Source: Owenia fusiformis (taxonomy: Eukaryota > Annelida > Polychaeta > Sabellida > Oweniidae). Taken from it: a DNA stretch of 64,000 nucleotides. Below the pieces are notes generated by a model. The model had not been told where the DNA came from. It did no database searches and saw only the letters and a program-made list of their open reading frames with translations. Position numbers and translations under genes: made by a program. Positions 37,432-47,359 of this stretch are shown in pieces (the stretch's first letter is position 1; each line of letters opens with the position of its first letter). The stretch spans positions 3,254,109-3,318,108 of the forward strand of contig CAIIXF020000003.1 of the NCBI GenBank assembly GCA_903813345.2, in the 5' to 3' direction.

Positions 37432-38892
37432 ATGCTACTATTAAAAAGTCCAATACATCGCAAATGCCTTTCTTTGGCAGTGGGAATACTTGCGTGGTTC
37501 ACCGGAGGAAATTTATTTGGATTCAACGCATATGCGATCGCTCTGAAACAGACGTTCAACTATACTCAGACTGAACTGGACTATATAGCGTCAAGTGGGG
37601 ATTTGGGAATACTTTTAACATTCCCAGCAGGGCTTATGGTAGACAACTTTGGACCAAGAGTGACATGTACAGTGTCACTTATTCTTACGACGATGGGATT
37701 TGCGCTGATGTGGATAGCAACACAGTTTAAAATATTCTTCGCAACGAAAAGCTGGCTTCTTTGTGTATTTTATTTTCTGGCATCGGGTGGAAACTTTTTC
37801 ATAATCATAACAGCAAAGGTCGTCAATTGTAGGATCTTTGAAAGAAAACATTTAGGGAAAGTTCTCGGATTATGTGGAACCATATACGGCATAAGCCCTG
37901 CAATATTCAGCGCCATCTATGAGGGATTATTTGTACAGGGGCACATTGAAGATGCAGAGAATCAAAAGCTTGCAGAGTTCTTCATTATGCTAACAATATT
38001 ATCGTTTTGCACTAGCCTATCTGCTGCCATCGTGCTAGAAATAGAATCGGAAGAAAAAGGTGAATCTAGTGAGGTTGAGCTGGCAAGTACCAAACAAAAG
38101 GTGGTTGAAACGAATGATTCAAAGGATGAGAGAGAAAGTGATTGTCAAATAAACAATAACAAGGAAGCGACTGACAAAACTGAACTAATTCCACCGAAGA
38201 AAACAAACCGGTTACCCCCACCGGATATGACGTGTCTGCAAATTATTAAAACAGTCCAATTTTATTACATTTTTATAATTAGCGGAATAATCGGGGGAGT
38301 TGGGGGGACTTTTACAAATAATATCACAACAGTAGTGAAATCTGCGCGCCTTGAGAGATATGCCGTTATTTTCACCGTTGTTATACCAATAAGTGCATCA
38401 TTTGGTCGATTTTTTGGTGGATTGATACCAGATTTATTATTTCAGAATTGGCCAGACGTTCCGAGAACATCAATTTTGTTATTTTCTGGATTCTGTTCCT
38501 GTATTGGCCAAGTAACTTTCTCAATTTTCAATCAGAGATTAAGTGGTTTAATTTGCTCCTCTATGATCATGGCGATAGCCTATGGCTCTTTTTACCCACA
38601 AAATGATATAATTGTTGTGGAAATTTTTGGTCTTAAATATTTTGGACAAAATTGCGGTCTCTTAGCAATAAGTCGTGGATTTGGAATACTTATTTTCCAA
38701 AAACTTTTTGCTTTCTTTTACGAAACATATAGCCCACCAGGATCAAAGTACTGTTATGGAGAAAACTGTTCTCGGTGGTATTTTGTTCTGATGGTAATAG
38801 TATGTTCTTGTGTAGTTTTTCTCATTTTCTGCCTTGTTAAAATTGAAAAAGATCAACAGCAACAACAACAAGAAACAAAAAATACCACTTAA
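37432..38892 (+). CDS. MFS transporter, nodulin-like/NFD4-like, single exon
   Basis: An intronless frame of 486 aa. The first ~80 residues contain the nodulin-like signature: a helix with GNLFGFNAYAIALKQ, then FNYTQTELDYIASSGDLG and an MFS loop GLMVDNFGPR. Roughly 12 hydrophobic segments are visible, split six and six by a charged cytoplasmic loop at ~203-265 rich in Glu, Lys and Ser. The second half has SFGRFFGGLIPD, the matching MFS loop, and a late extracellular CYGENCSRWYF with two Cys, as in NFD4-type proteins. The C-terminus is a Gln run. The substrate is unknown; it acts in a membrane. The frame extends 20 codons upstream to a GTG (37,372), but the first real ATG is at 37,432, and TGA codons precede in other frames. 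A short 5' exon cannot be excluded. Confidence 0.85.
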   Translation: MLLLKSPIHRKCLSLAVGILAWFTGGNLFGFNAYAIALKQTFNYTQTELDYIASSGDLGILLTFPAGLMVDNFGPRVTCTVSLILTTMGFALMWIATQFKIFFATKSWLLCVFYFLASGGNFFIIITAKVVNCRIFERKHLGKVLGLCGTIYGISPAIFSAIYEGLFVQGHIEDAENQKLAEFFIMLTILSFCTSLSAAIVLEIESEEKGESSEVELASTKQKVVETNDSKDERESDCQINNNKEATDKTELIPPKKTNRLPPPDMTCLQIIKTVQFYYIFIISGIIGGVGGTFTNNITTVVKSARLERYAVIFTVVIPISASFGRFFGGLIPDLLFQNWPDVPRTSILLFSGFCSCIGQVTFSIFNQRLSGLICSSMIMAIAYGSFYPQNDIIVVEIFGLKYFGQNCGLLAISRGFGILIFQKLFAFFYETYSPPGSKYCYGENCSRWYFVLMVIVCSCVVFLIFCLVKIEKDQQQQQQETKNTT

Positions 38893-39321
38893 CTGTCGGC
38901 TACCGGTTTAATATAAATGAGTTGAAATAGTATAGAAGGTTAATCTGGTAGCCGGGGGTCGTTAGTTGCATTCCCGAATACAAGTTGCAGAGCACTTCTT
39001 CAAACAGTTGGTAATCTAATGATACCTTTCAGAGAAAACGTCCAACGTTTGTTTTTTATTTTAACATTCTTATTAACTGAGAGATCTCTTAGGAGATCAA
39101 GAACTGCATAAATTAGAACGACTTGACCAAAATAATACAAAATGTAAGGCGATGTAATAATGTTTTATCAAACACTTGCAATATATAAACATTTTATGTG
39201 TATCGCCCTCGGGCAGATATATATATTATATTGGCCTCGGGATAATCCCAATATCCTCAACCTAGTATAGGATAATCTCTATATATACATTCCCTTCCAT
39301 AAGTTATATATATGTTTATAT

Positions 39322-39503
39322 ACACTCCTCTCAATAAGTTTGGCAACCAAAGGTCCCCTGGTGGTGTTTTGACTTTAAAAAAATCAACAACTATTACTTT
39401 TGTAATAAAGGAAAAAATCAAAATTCAAACGTTGACAGTTTTAGATGCGCTATCCAATGGAAGTTCCCAGTTGCTAAACCTATGGAGTATGGAAAGGAGT
39501 GTA
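39322..39503. mobile_element. MITE, ACACTCC...AAGTTTGGCAAC family
   Basis: Begins ACACTCCTCTCAATAAGTTT and ends AACCTATGGAGTATGGAAAG then GAGTGT. The interior matches 45,514-45,702 (AAATCAAAATTCAAACGTT, CAGTTTTAGAT). A further solo end of this family, CCAAACTTTTGGAGGGGAGT, is at ~40,352-40,375. Confidence 0.8.
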
Positions 39504-40784
39504 TCTATATTTTTGATATTTCTTGTATTACTAATATCAAATACCAATCAAGCAGTACCTGCTGTATGGATTATTCAAAAACTATTATTTCTATCAGTTA
39601 TTCTTATCTTATTCTTGTTTCTCGGCCAATACTGACATATAATGTCTGTTTGGTCTTTCAGTGTCTCGTTAATACGTAGAGCATTTCGATAGAGGGTCCT
39701 AAAACTAGTTGTATAATAAGTTAAAAGGTGATAGTACTTTGGTGATTTGTTGGTAGTTGTCGTTCCCGTTTTCATTTCAGCTGACCTTTTTATTCTTCAT
39801 TCAGTGCCATATCTCTTCCTGAAAAAATAAGGCGGATACATTTTATAGTATTAGCTTGGAATAACATTCACTCATATCTCATATCATAAATAGACCCGTC
39901 GGAGCGTTTCCAGGCCTCCTAGACTTCCATCAGCGAGGCCTCTATATAAAAGTATAAACATCAATACCCACCGGCGGGTCGATATCCAGAAACTAGAAGG
40001 GGGGCAAGTTTCGACTCAGCAAAAAACTTTCCGCGTAAAAAAATTTGAATTTTAATATTTACCTGCGAGGAAAATACATATATTCTATGTGAATATTTTG
40101 TCATATGACTTGCGGCAAACCTACCATTTCGCATTGGTTTACATGGGAATGTCGATTTTCAAAAATTCATCAAAATTTTCAATTTCTACCTATTGTAATT
40201 GAGAAAATGAATTGGAAATTTGGAGGCATTGGAAATGAAGTCAAGTAACATTTCCATCAATACTATAAGTATTTTCCTCGCAGATTATATAAATAAAAAT
40301 TCAAACATAAAGAGGCTTCAACACATATAGTTCAATGAGAGAGCTAAGTTTGCCAAACTTTTGGAGGGGAGTGTAACTTCCTTCAAAACTTAATCAGAAG
40401 CTTCAAATGAAAATAATTTTAAAGCTATCTTCCTCTATCTAATGGTTTTTTAAATTTCTATTGGTTATGGGGGGGGGGGGGTCGCAGTCGCAACCATTGT
40501 ACTAGCGCCTATGTGCCTATGTCATGTATAATTTTTCCATTTCAATACTGTAGCCTGTATCTTTTCAAAGGAATACAGGCTACAGGGAAGTTGCAAATGG
40601 AGGAGGTTTGTTTATTTCCATATTTCTGAAGGTATACTTAATTTTACATATTCTACTATACATTGTATAGATTCGTTGAGTTTCCATTGTATAAGTTATT
40701 AATTACCACAAAAGCCCCATAGACACAAACAGAGAATACCCGCTAAATTTGCGATGTTAGCCCCACTGAACCCTGTATGGCTTA

Positions 40785-42950
40785 CAGACGGTAACCGGAC
40801 AACTCATCCCCTAGACAACTCATCCCTGGACAACTCATCCCCTAGACAAGTCATCCCCTGGACAAGTCATCCCCTAGACAAGTCATCCCCTGGACAAGTC
40901 ATCCCCTGGACAACTCATCCCCTAGACAGCTCATCCCCTGGACAAGTCATCCCCTGGACAACTCATCCCCTAGACAGCTCATCCCCTGGACAACTCATCC
41001 CCTGGACGACTAATCTTTTGGCATGTTTGAGTATAGTAATTTAATATTATATTACCAATTCAAAGGTTTAAATGTATTGGTTGTGGATATGGTCAGCTTT
41101 AAGTTTCAAAAAACATATATTACATGAACACTGTTACTCCACTCAATTACGCTGTCGATCCGTTTGGGTAACAAAATGTTGGAGCCTCGAAGGTATATAC
41201 GATTTTTCTTTTTTTCCTTATTTCACGAGTTGTAGGCTGAATTCCCATGACATTCTATGTCTGGCTTTTGAAACTTTATGTAAACAGAACTTCTAAAACG
41301 GTTAAGATCTGCACTTCTAACCCGTTCCGTTTATGCATGGGCTTTCAATTAGATATGGTTCATGTAACAATAGTGAGGTATTAAATCAACAATTCTGTTG
41401 TCTTCTGTACTATTTGTTTGCAAACATGTACATTTTCTTAAACATATGCTACCGACAAACGTTTGTGATAAAAATGTCGTGGGAATTCTGCCTGCAACAC
41501 CGGAATTAGGTAAAAATCAAAATCGATCGTTTCTTTGAGGTTCCGACATTTTGTTACGATCCATTTCAGTAACCAGCATAATCTATTGGAGTACCAGTCA
41601 GTGATTAACAAAAACTTTCTGGAGGGGAAAATTGCTAAAAAACAAAGACATAATCAACCAATTAATCTGTGATTTGCTTTGTAAATATTTACTTTTCGTT
41701 TCGATATGATATTAATTAACCAGAGACATATAAAACATTATATGTCTCTGTATTAACATTGATTGAACAAGTTCATTTGATGTTATAATATGTTTGTTGT
41801 TCATAGCTCAAATATTCTTTAATCCAAAGATTATTTTTTCACAGCATTCACAGATGAAGTTAATGAAGTTAATGTTTAAGTTATACACAAAGATAACTTT
41901 ATTTGTTTGGTCAGGAAATATTGAGTCATGTAATATAAGAAGAAGAGATGAGAGTTTTAATGACATCGTTTGACTGTTTATTTGTGTCAGTAAAGTGAAA
42001 AATAATATTTTGAATGATCTAAGATGTATTTACTAAGCATTTCTTTTCAAGACACACTTTACAATTTAGCTTCATGTGATGAAGGATGAGTTGTCCAGGG
42101 GATGAGTTGTCCAGGGGATGAGTTGTCCAGGGGATGAGTTGTCTAGGGATGAGTTGTCCAGGGGATGAGTTGTCTAGGGGATGAGATGTCTAGGGGATGA
42201 GTTGTCTAGGGGATGAGATGTCCAGGGATGAGTTGTCTAGGGGATGAGTTGTCCGTAAGCCCTTACAGACAACTCATCCCTAGACAACTCATCCCTGGAC
42301 AACTCATCCCTTGGACATCTCATCCCCTGGACATCTTATCCCCTAGACAACTCATCCCCTGGACAACTCATTCCCTAGACAACTCATCCCCTAGACAACT
42401 CATCCCTAGACAACTCATCCCCTGGACAACTCATCCCCTAGACAACTCATCCTTTATCACATGAAGCCAAATTGTTAAGTTTTTTGGATAATAAATATTA
42501 ATCAAATACACCTTAAATCATTCTAAATATTATTTTTGACTTTATTGATACAAATAAAATGGTCAAACGGTGCCATTAAAACTTTCATATTTTGTCCTTG
42601 TATTACATGACAAAAAAATAAAGTTTTCTCTCTGCATAATTTTGAAACATGAACTTCAGTAACTTCATCTGTGACTGCTGTGAAAAAATTATCTTTGGAT
42701 TAAAGAATATTTGAAGTTCTGTTTACGTAACAAAGGTGAGGTATTACCGTAAATCGGGGATCGTGTTAATCTACTTAAATTATATATTGAATTAATAATA
42801 TTACATTTAATTACTCAAACATGCCAAAGGATGAGTTGTCCAGGGGATGAGTTGTCTAGGGGATGAGCTGTCCATGGGATGCGTTGTCCAGGGATGAGTT
42901 GTCCAGGGATGAGTTGTCCAGGGGATGAGTTGTCCGGTTACCCTACAGTA
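40785..42950. mobile_element. Foldback element tipped by GACAACTCATCCCCTG repeats
   Basis: The left tip (40,790-41,010) starts GGTAACCGGACAACTCATCC and continues as ~14 units of the 15-16-bp word GACAACTCATCCCCTA/G. The right tip (42,830-42,945) is the reverse complement, ending GATGAGTTGTCCGGTTACC. At the centre two further arrays face each other (42,085-42,255 and 42,265-42,450). Flanking unique sequence is also inverted: ~41,800-42,080 against ~42,455-42,720 (shared AACTTCATCTGTGA, TTTCACATGAAGC-like words). The right arm is shorter, apparently by deletion. No coding capacity; a foldback-type transposon. Confidence 0.8.
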
Positions 42951-43274
42951 TGGGGGTAGGGTAGGGTAGCGTGTTGTAGCTGTTACTTTAAGAAATAGTT
43001 CAAATAATCATAATGCTCTTTGTGTTTTTTTTGAATGACGATGACAAGAAACACCAACATTATCATTAATAAGTAATTAACATTAGTAATATTAATTACT
43101 ACAAGTAGTTTATTTCTATACTCTTTGCTAGCGCATGATGATACCATTAATGAAACCATTGGTGATTATTTCACAAGAGTTCATAATATAACCAAAGAGC
43201 TATTAAACAAAATTGACGTTAAATCATTTTATAAAATCAGACTGTTATTAATGTCTTGCCATGCATTTACATGA

Positions 43275-43464
43275 ACAGGCCCGTAGCCACAATTTGCCAA
43301 GGGGGGCGGGGGTTAACTTTTCGAAAAATTCCAGGGGGCTCACTTGTGACGCTTTGGTCCAAAAATGGCAAAATCACTAAAAAAGATTTTGTTGGCCAGG
43401 GGGGGGGGGGGGGGGGGGTTCGCTAGAACCCATCGAACCCCCCCCCCCCCTTTCTACGGGCCTG
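43275..43464. mobile_element. MITE copy, GGCCCGTAGCCA family, with G and C runs
   Basis: Starts ACAGGCCCGTAGCCA and ends CTACGGGCCTG. The interior holds a run of ~17 G and one of ~14 C. Same termini as 11,811-12,012 and 60,482-60,680, but a diverged interior. Confidence 0.8.
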
Positions 43465-43580
43465 GATGTTTTCTTTGTTATTTGCTTTATTGGACTTATA
43501 TCTCGTTGATGTACCTTAAATGGGTTAAAGAGACCAATAAATGTATTAATTAATTAGTTAATTAATAGTGATCAACATAC

Positions 43581-44303
43581 CTGCCCGGAGTGTACTGTTT
43601 AGCCGAGCCTCATTATTTGCACGTCTAAGTGGCATACATACAGGGCAATCTGGCCTCACACAATTTCTCCAATGTGAAATAATGTGTCTTGATGATGCAC
43701 AATGGGGTACTGAAATAATACATACGTAGTGAAATAGGAGACCAACCTTAAATTTTACTTTTCCAAATACTATATATAATATTGGGAATCCAAGTATTGG
43801 GAAATGAAGTACACCTTTGTGTTTACATTTGCACAGGGAACTCACAAAATGTTGAAGGCCTCCTCATAGAACGAATCCAATAAACGCAGCCTAGCGAATT
43901 TACTGGAGATGAACGGGAAACGAGGGAGGTTTCGCCTCGTATCAAAATCTTTTTTTGATGGACAAAATATCTAAAACATGTACAGTATGCTTCCGTGTTT
44001 CAGCCATCTTGGAAAATTTTTGAGAAGCTCGATCACTGTCTCATTAACTCTATATATAGAATGAACATAAGTGGACAATGTTTTACCTTGACAATCCTTG
44101 CCAGCCGTGCATGTTGTCATATGGTTCAACACATTCTTCATGGTTCGGCAGTGTGGGAGACCACATGCTCTTATTTCACCATTCTGCTCACGACGTTGGC
44201 ACTTGTGTGCATGTAAGAGAAGAACAAGCTGTTGCTGTATGAGCTTACGCTTCTCTGGGTCTGCTGTTGGAGGGTGGTTGCCAGAGGTTGGAGTAGTAGG
44301 CAT
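43581..44303 (-). CDS. TAZ1 zinc-finger protein fragment, CBP/p300-like (partial)
   Basis: Two minus-strand exons encode one complete TAZ-type zinc finger of the kind at the N-terminal side of CBP/p300. Exon A (44,303-44,087) gives [43 protein letters not shown] and the next Cys pair. Exon B (43,709-43,581) gives [17 protein letters not shown] and [11 protein letters not shown]. The HCCC zinc sites are intact and the junction is phase 1. Exon B ends in a good donor (CAG|GTATG), so the gene should continue below 43,581, but I find no KIX, bromodomain or acetyltransferase exon in the next 5 kb. Upstream, exon A may start at the ATG at 44,303 (an in-frame TAG lies 21 nt before it) or at an acceptor near that TAG. 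It could be a CBP/p300 paralogue, a TAZ-only protein or a duplicated gene fragment. Confidence 0.75.
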
Positions 44304-44764
44304 ATTTACGAGGCAGCCTAACTATGAGTATGAAATATTCAGTTGATTTCCTGGAGTGACGGACCCAAAATATTGCCTTATAGTAGACCTAAAGTTTATA
44401 CTTATTTCCGATCCAACTTAATTCAATTTCAACATACAAATATCGCAACTTTTACTTTACGTGTTATAGCAAAGGTCCAACGTTCCCCGTTTCAATTTAT
44501 GGATTCGAACAAATCTCCTCCTTTTATATTTTCCCTTTTTGCTTTCATTTTAAAAGGGGATTCCCCTAGTCTTCCCATCAGTCTACCGGCACATCTATAT
44601 GTCAAATCCTACTGCTGAAACGAATTTTACATTTTTGAAAATATTTGTTAAAGATCTTAACAACATTTTTTTACAGTATCACAGTACTGTTGAAACGGAA
44701 TATTTGGAATGTGTTAATAACGCACATGCGAGTGGGTAGTTTCACTTATCCCATACCCAGGACT

Positions 44765-45010
44765 ATCAGCAGGGGCGGATCTGGGAACCAACAAGGGCAG
44801 TGAAGGGGGGGGGGGGGCAAACTTCAGGTCTGAGAAAAAACTTTTTGGGCCCCTTAAACCAAAAACTGGGCCCAAATTTTAAAATTTTGAGGCCCATTTT
44901 CTTCAAAATTTGGCCTAAAAATAAAAAATAAGGCCTTGGAAGGCCCATTTATGACCAAAAGGCCCACTTTTTGGGGCCTAAAGGCCTTTTTTGGCTCAAA
45001 TTTTGGTAAT
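44765..45010. mobile_element. GGCGGATC...GGCCC-rich dispersed repeat
   Basis: Begins GGGGCGGATCTGGGAACCAA with a G run and repeats GGGCCCAAATTTT, AAGGCCCACTTTTTGGGGCC. A sister copy lies at 57,450-57,720. Confidence 0.7.
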
Positions 45011-45513
45011 TGGTATTTTAGCATTCTCTTTGTGTACTATTACTTCTACTCGCATCTAGTCTATAAGAATAGTAGTGCATTTTAAAAGATAAATTTGTAA
45101 ATTGCAGTCTGAGCTTTGAATATAAACATGGCGTCTGAGTTGATTGGGTTGGGCTTGCCGCATAGTATGCCTAACACCCGCACACGGCAGACATGCAGTA
45201 CAGACAGTCTATTAACAAGTAACAACACTGTTTAACCAGCTAAAATGTTGATGCAATACAAACAAGTACACCGAAGTTCCATGCATCGAACCAAGGACGT
45301 CTACTAGGCTTGTCCTTAATTGAACACTCTATCTCCACTCATGCAATCTGGAATCACGTACGTTTGCGTGCTCTAGGCTATCTAAAACATTTTGGATTGT
45401 TATGTTGTCTAGTTGTTAACAAGAGATAAGATATATGTGCTTTTCGCCGAACGCTCTCCACCATACTGTTGGAAAAGTGATTACTGAAAGTCCAGCTTCA
45501 TGTTTAAATGTAA

Positions 45514-45702
45514 TACACCCCTCCATAAGTTTGGCAACAAGAAATCCCCTTAAAGGCTGTTGGTGTTCTGACATAATTCTAGATCAACAAAATGTCTCTA
45601 ACTTTTACTATTATAAATCAAAATTCAAACGTTCACAGTTTTAGATAATATACACTATCCAATTAAAGTTCCCAGTTGCCAAACCTATGGAGGGGAGTGT
45701 AC
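45514..45702. mobile_element. MITE, ACACCCCTCCATAAGTTTGG termini
   Basis: ACACCCCTCCATAAGTTTGG at the left is mirrored by CCAAACCTATGGAGGGGAGT at the right; ~189 bp. Same family as 39,322 and 61,573. Confidence 0.85.
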
Positions 45703-46024
45703 AAATATTTTTGATATTTCTTATATTGTATATCAAATACAAAAGAAGTAGAATCTGCCTAGGTATCTGCTGTATTTGAAGCCCAGCTCCGAGACTCTGT
45801 GACCCCCTCTACTAGACCAAACACCTTCTCACACACTCACTCTTGTGCGGAGTTGTTAAGGGGGGAGGGTCACAGGGGCTTGTACCTAGACTACTGTATT
45901 GGTTATTCAGAAACTATCATTTTCTTTAATATCAAAGACATTTAATGTGTGCTATTTTAATGTCAACACAATTGGTTATTATGACCATAAGATATATACT
46001 GAAAATATTGCTTTTTAACTCTAA

Positions 46025-46530
46025 AACGGTTAGGCTATAGATCAGTCACTGGAAAACCACATATCTGTCGCCTTGAGATCGGGACGGATATACGTCAGTT
46101 TTTAAAATGTATTTTTTTGGTTTTGACTCAAAGGTTAGTGGGAGAGCAGATCGGCCCCCTACGATCTCGGAAACATACAATGGAATAACCTTTCGAATGA
46201 TACCTAATACACAGTACATAGTTAGGTATCATTGGAAAGGTTATTCAATTCCAAGTAATTTGAGCTTACTTATAACTATAGTCAGCCATTATTCATGAAG
46301 TTTTTTTTGTTTCAAGTTAAAAGACTGACAATTTGGGTATTTTACTAACTTTGAACAGCTCTAACTTTCCCTCTACAGGGGTAAGACTTCGATTCACATT
46401 TTTTCGGTTAAACATGCCAATTTCAGTTTAAAGAACAGCAAGAAAGTTTCAGCTCAAAAGATATACTACGAAAAAAAGTTATCAAAAAATTCCTTAGGAG
46501 ACGGTAGATCTACCCCCCTAACCGTTAAAG
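46025..46530. mobile_element. Inverted-repeat element with internal hairpin
   Basis: The ends AAACGGTTAGGCTATAGATC and GATCTACCCCCCTAACCGTT are imperfect inverted repeats. Inside, 46,182-46,247 forms a hairpin: GAATAACCTTTCGAATGATA pairs with TATCATTGGAAAGGTTATTC. Confidence 0.55.
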
Positions 46531-46604
46531 GGTTATTTTTAAAAACAGCTTTAATGACAATTTTTAGATAAAAATCAAAGTTTGCTTATATTGTATCTAT
46601 TATA

Positions 46605-47045
46605 AACTCAGACAACATGACAAATAATGTAGTATTCTTCACAAATAATGTATTGTTGACAAAGAATGTATTGTTGACAAATAATATATTGTTGACAAAG
46701 AATGTATTGTTTCTGTGGGATGTGCCAAACAATGGAGGATCCATGAGGTGTCACAGGTGTTTCACCCTGTTGAGAATCCTTAATGCACCCGGTTGAAATT
46801 GATACTTGATAACTATAAAACAATATTTAGCCAACTTTAAACATTTTAAGTCAAAATGGCCTTCAAGACTATCAATAGATGGCGAAAAATTCAGTAGTTT
46901 TAATAGCATACTTTAACATGTCCATTAAGGTGTCACAGGTGTTACACCCTATTGAGAATCCTTAATGCACCTGGCGGTTGAAATTGTCACTGATGACTAT
47001 AAAACAATATTTAACCAGCTTTAAACATCTTAAGTCAAAATTAAG
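46605..47045. repeat. Short tandem repeat plus ~182-bp duplication
   Basis: Units of ATGTATTGTTGACAAA(T/G)A run to 46,712. Then GGTGTCACAGGTGTTTCACC with GAGAATCCTTAATGCACC and AACTATAAAACAATATTTA is found at ~46,748 and again at ~46,930. Confidence 0.7.
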
Positions 47046-47257
47046 TAAGAACTTTTACAAACCTTTGAGATACACACTCCTCTCCATAAGATTTGAATTG
47101 GAAGTTTTAATCAGATAGCATAATAAGGATGTTCAGAACAAATGTGATGAATGTTGAGCCTCAGACATGAACATACATGATACATTTCAGAGGTGCATGA
47201 TTTGTTCCAAAAGGGGAGATCCAATCTTAAAGAATGGAGTGTAGCAATTTATATCAA

Positions 47258-47263
47258 TTTATT
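47258..47263 (-). promoter_or_regulatory. Candidate PNKP polyadenylation signal
   Basis: TTTATT on the plus strand, i.e. AATAAA on the minus strand, ~100 nt downstream of the PNKP stop codon. Position fits a short 3' UTR. Confidence 0.45.
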
Positions 47264-47359
47264 AGTGTTTACTTCAGTATTACATGTTTCTTGGTAAAAG
47301 CAGAAAAAATAGTTTTTCGAGTTCAGAAAGAGCCTTTGAAAGAATTGATAGCTAAATTA

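Larger units (their letters stand above)
44304..47359. other. Intergenic stretch of dispersed repeats
   Basis: No exon recognised. It holds a G-run repeat (44,765-45,010), a MITE (45,514-45,702), a hairpin-bearing element (~46,025-46,530), a short tandem repeat (46,605-46,712) and a ~182-bp duplication (46,746-47,045). An open frame starting MASELIGLGLPHS at 45,128 (+) is short and unrecognised. Confidence 0.5.

Noticed and set aside
40754-41044. Repeat frame rich in PLDNSSP
   Set aside because: Translation of the GACAACTCATCCCCTG tip repeats of the foldback element.
45128-45235. Short plus-strand ORF starting MASELIGLGLPHS
   Set aside because: 35 codons, no homology recognised and no splice donor in a useful place; kept only as a remark.
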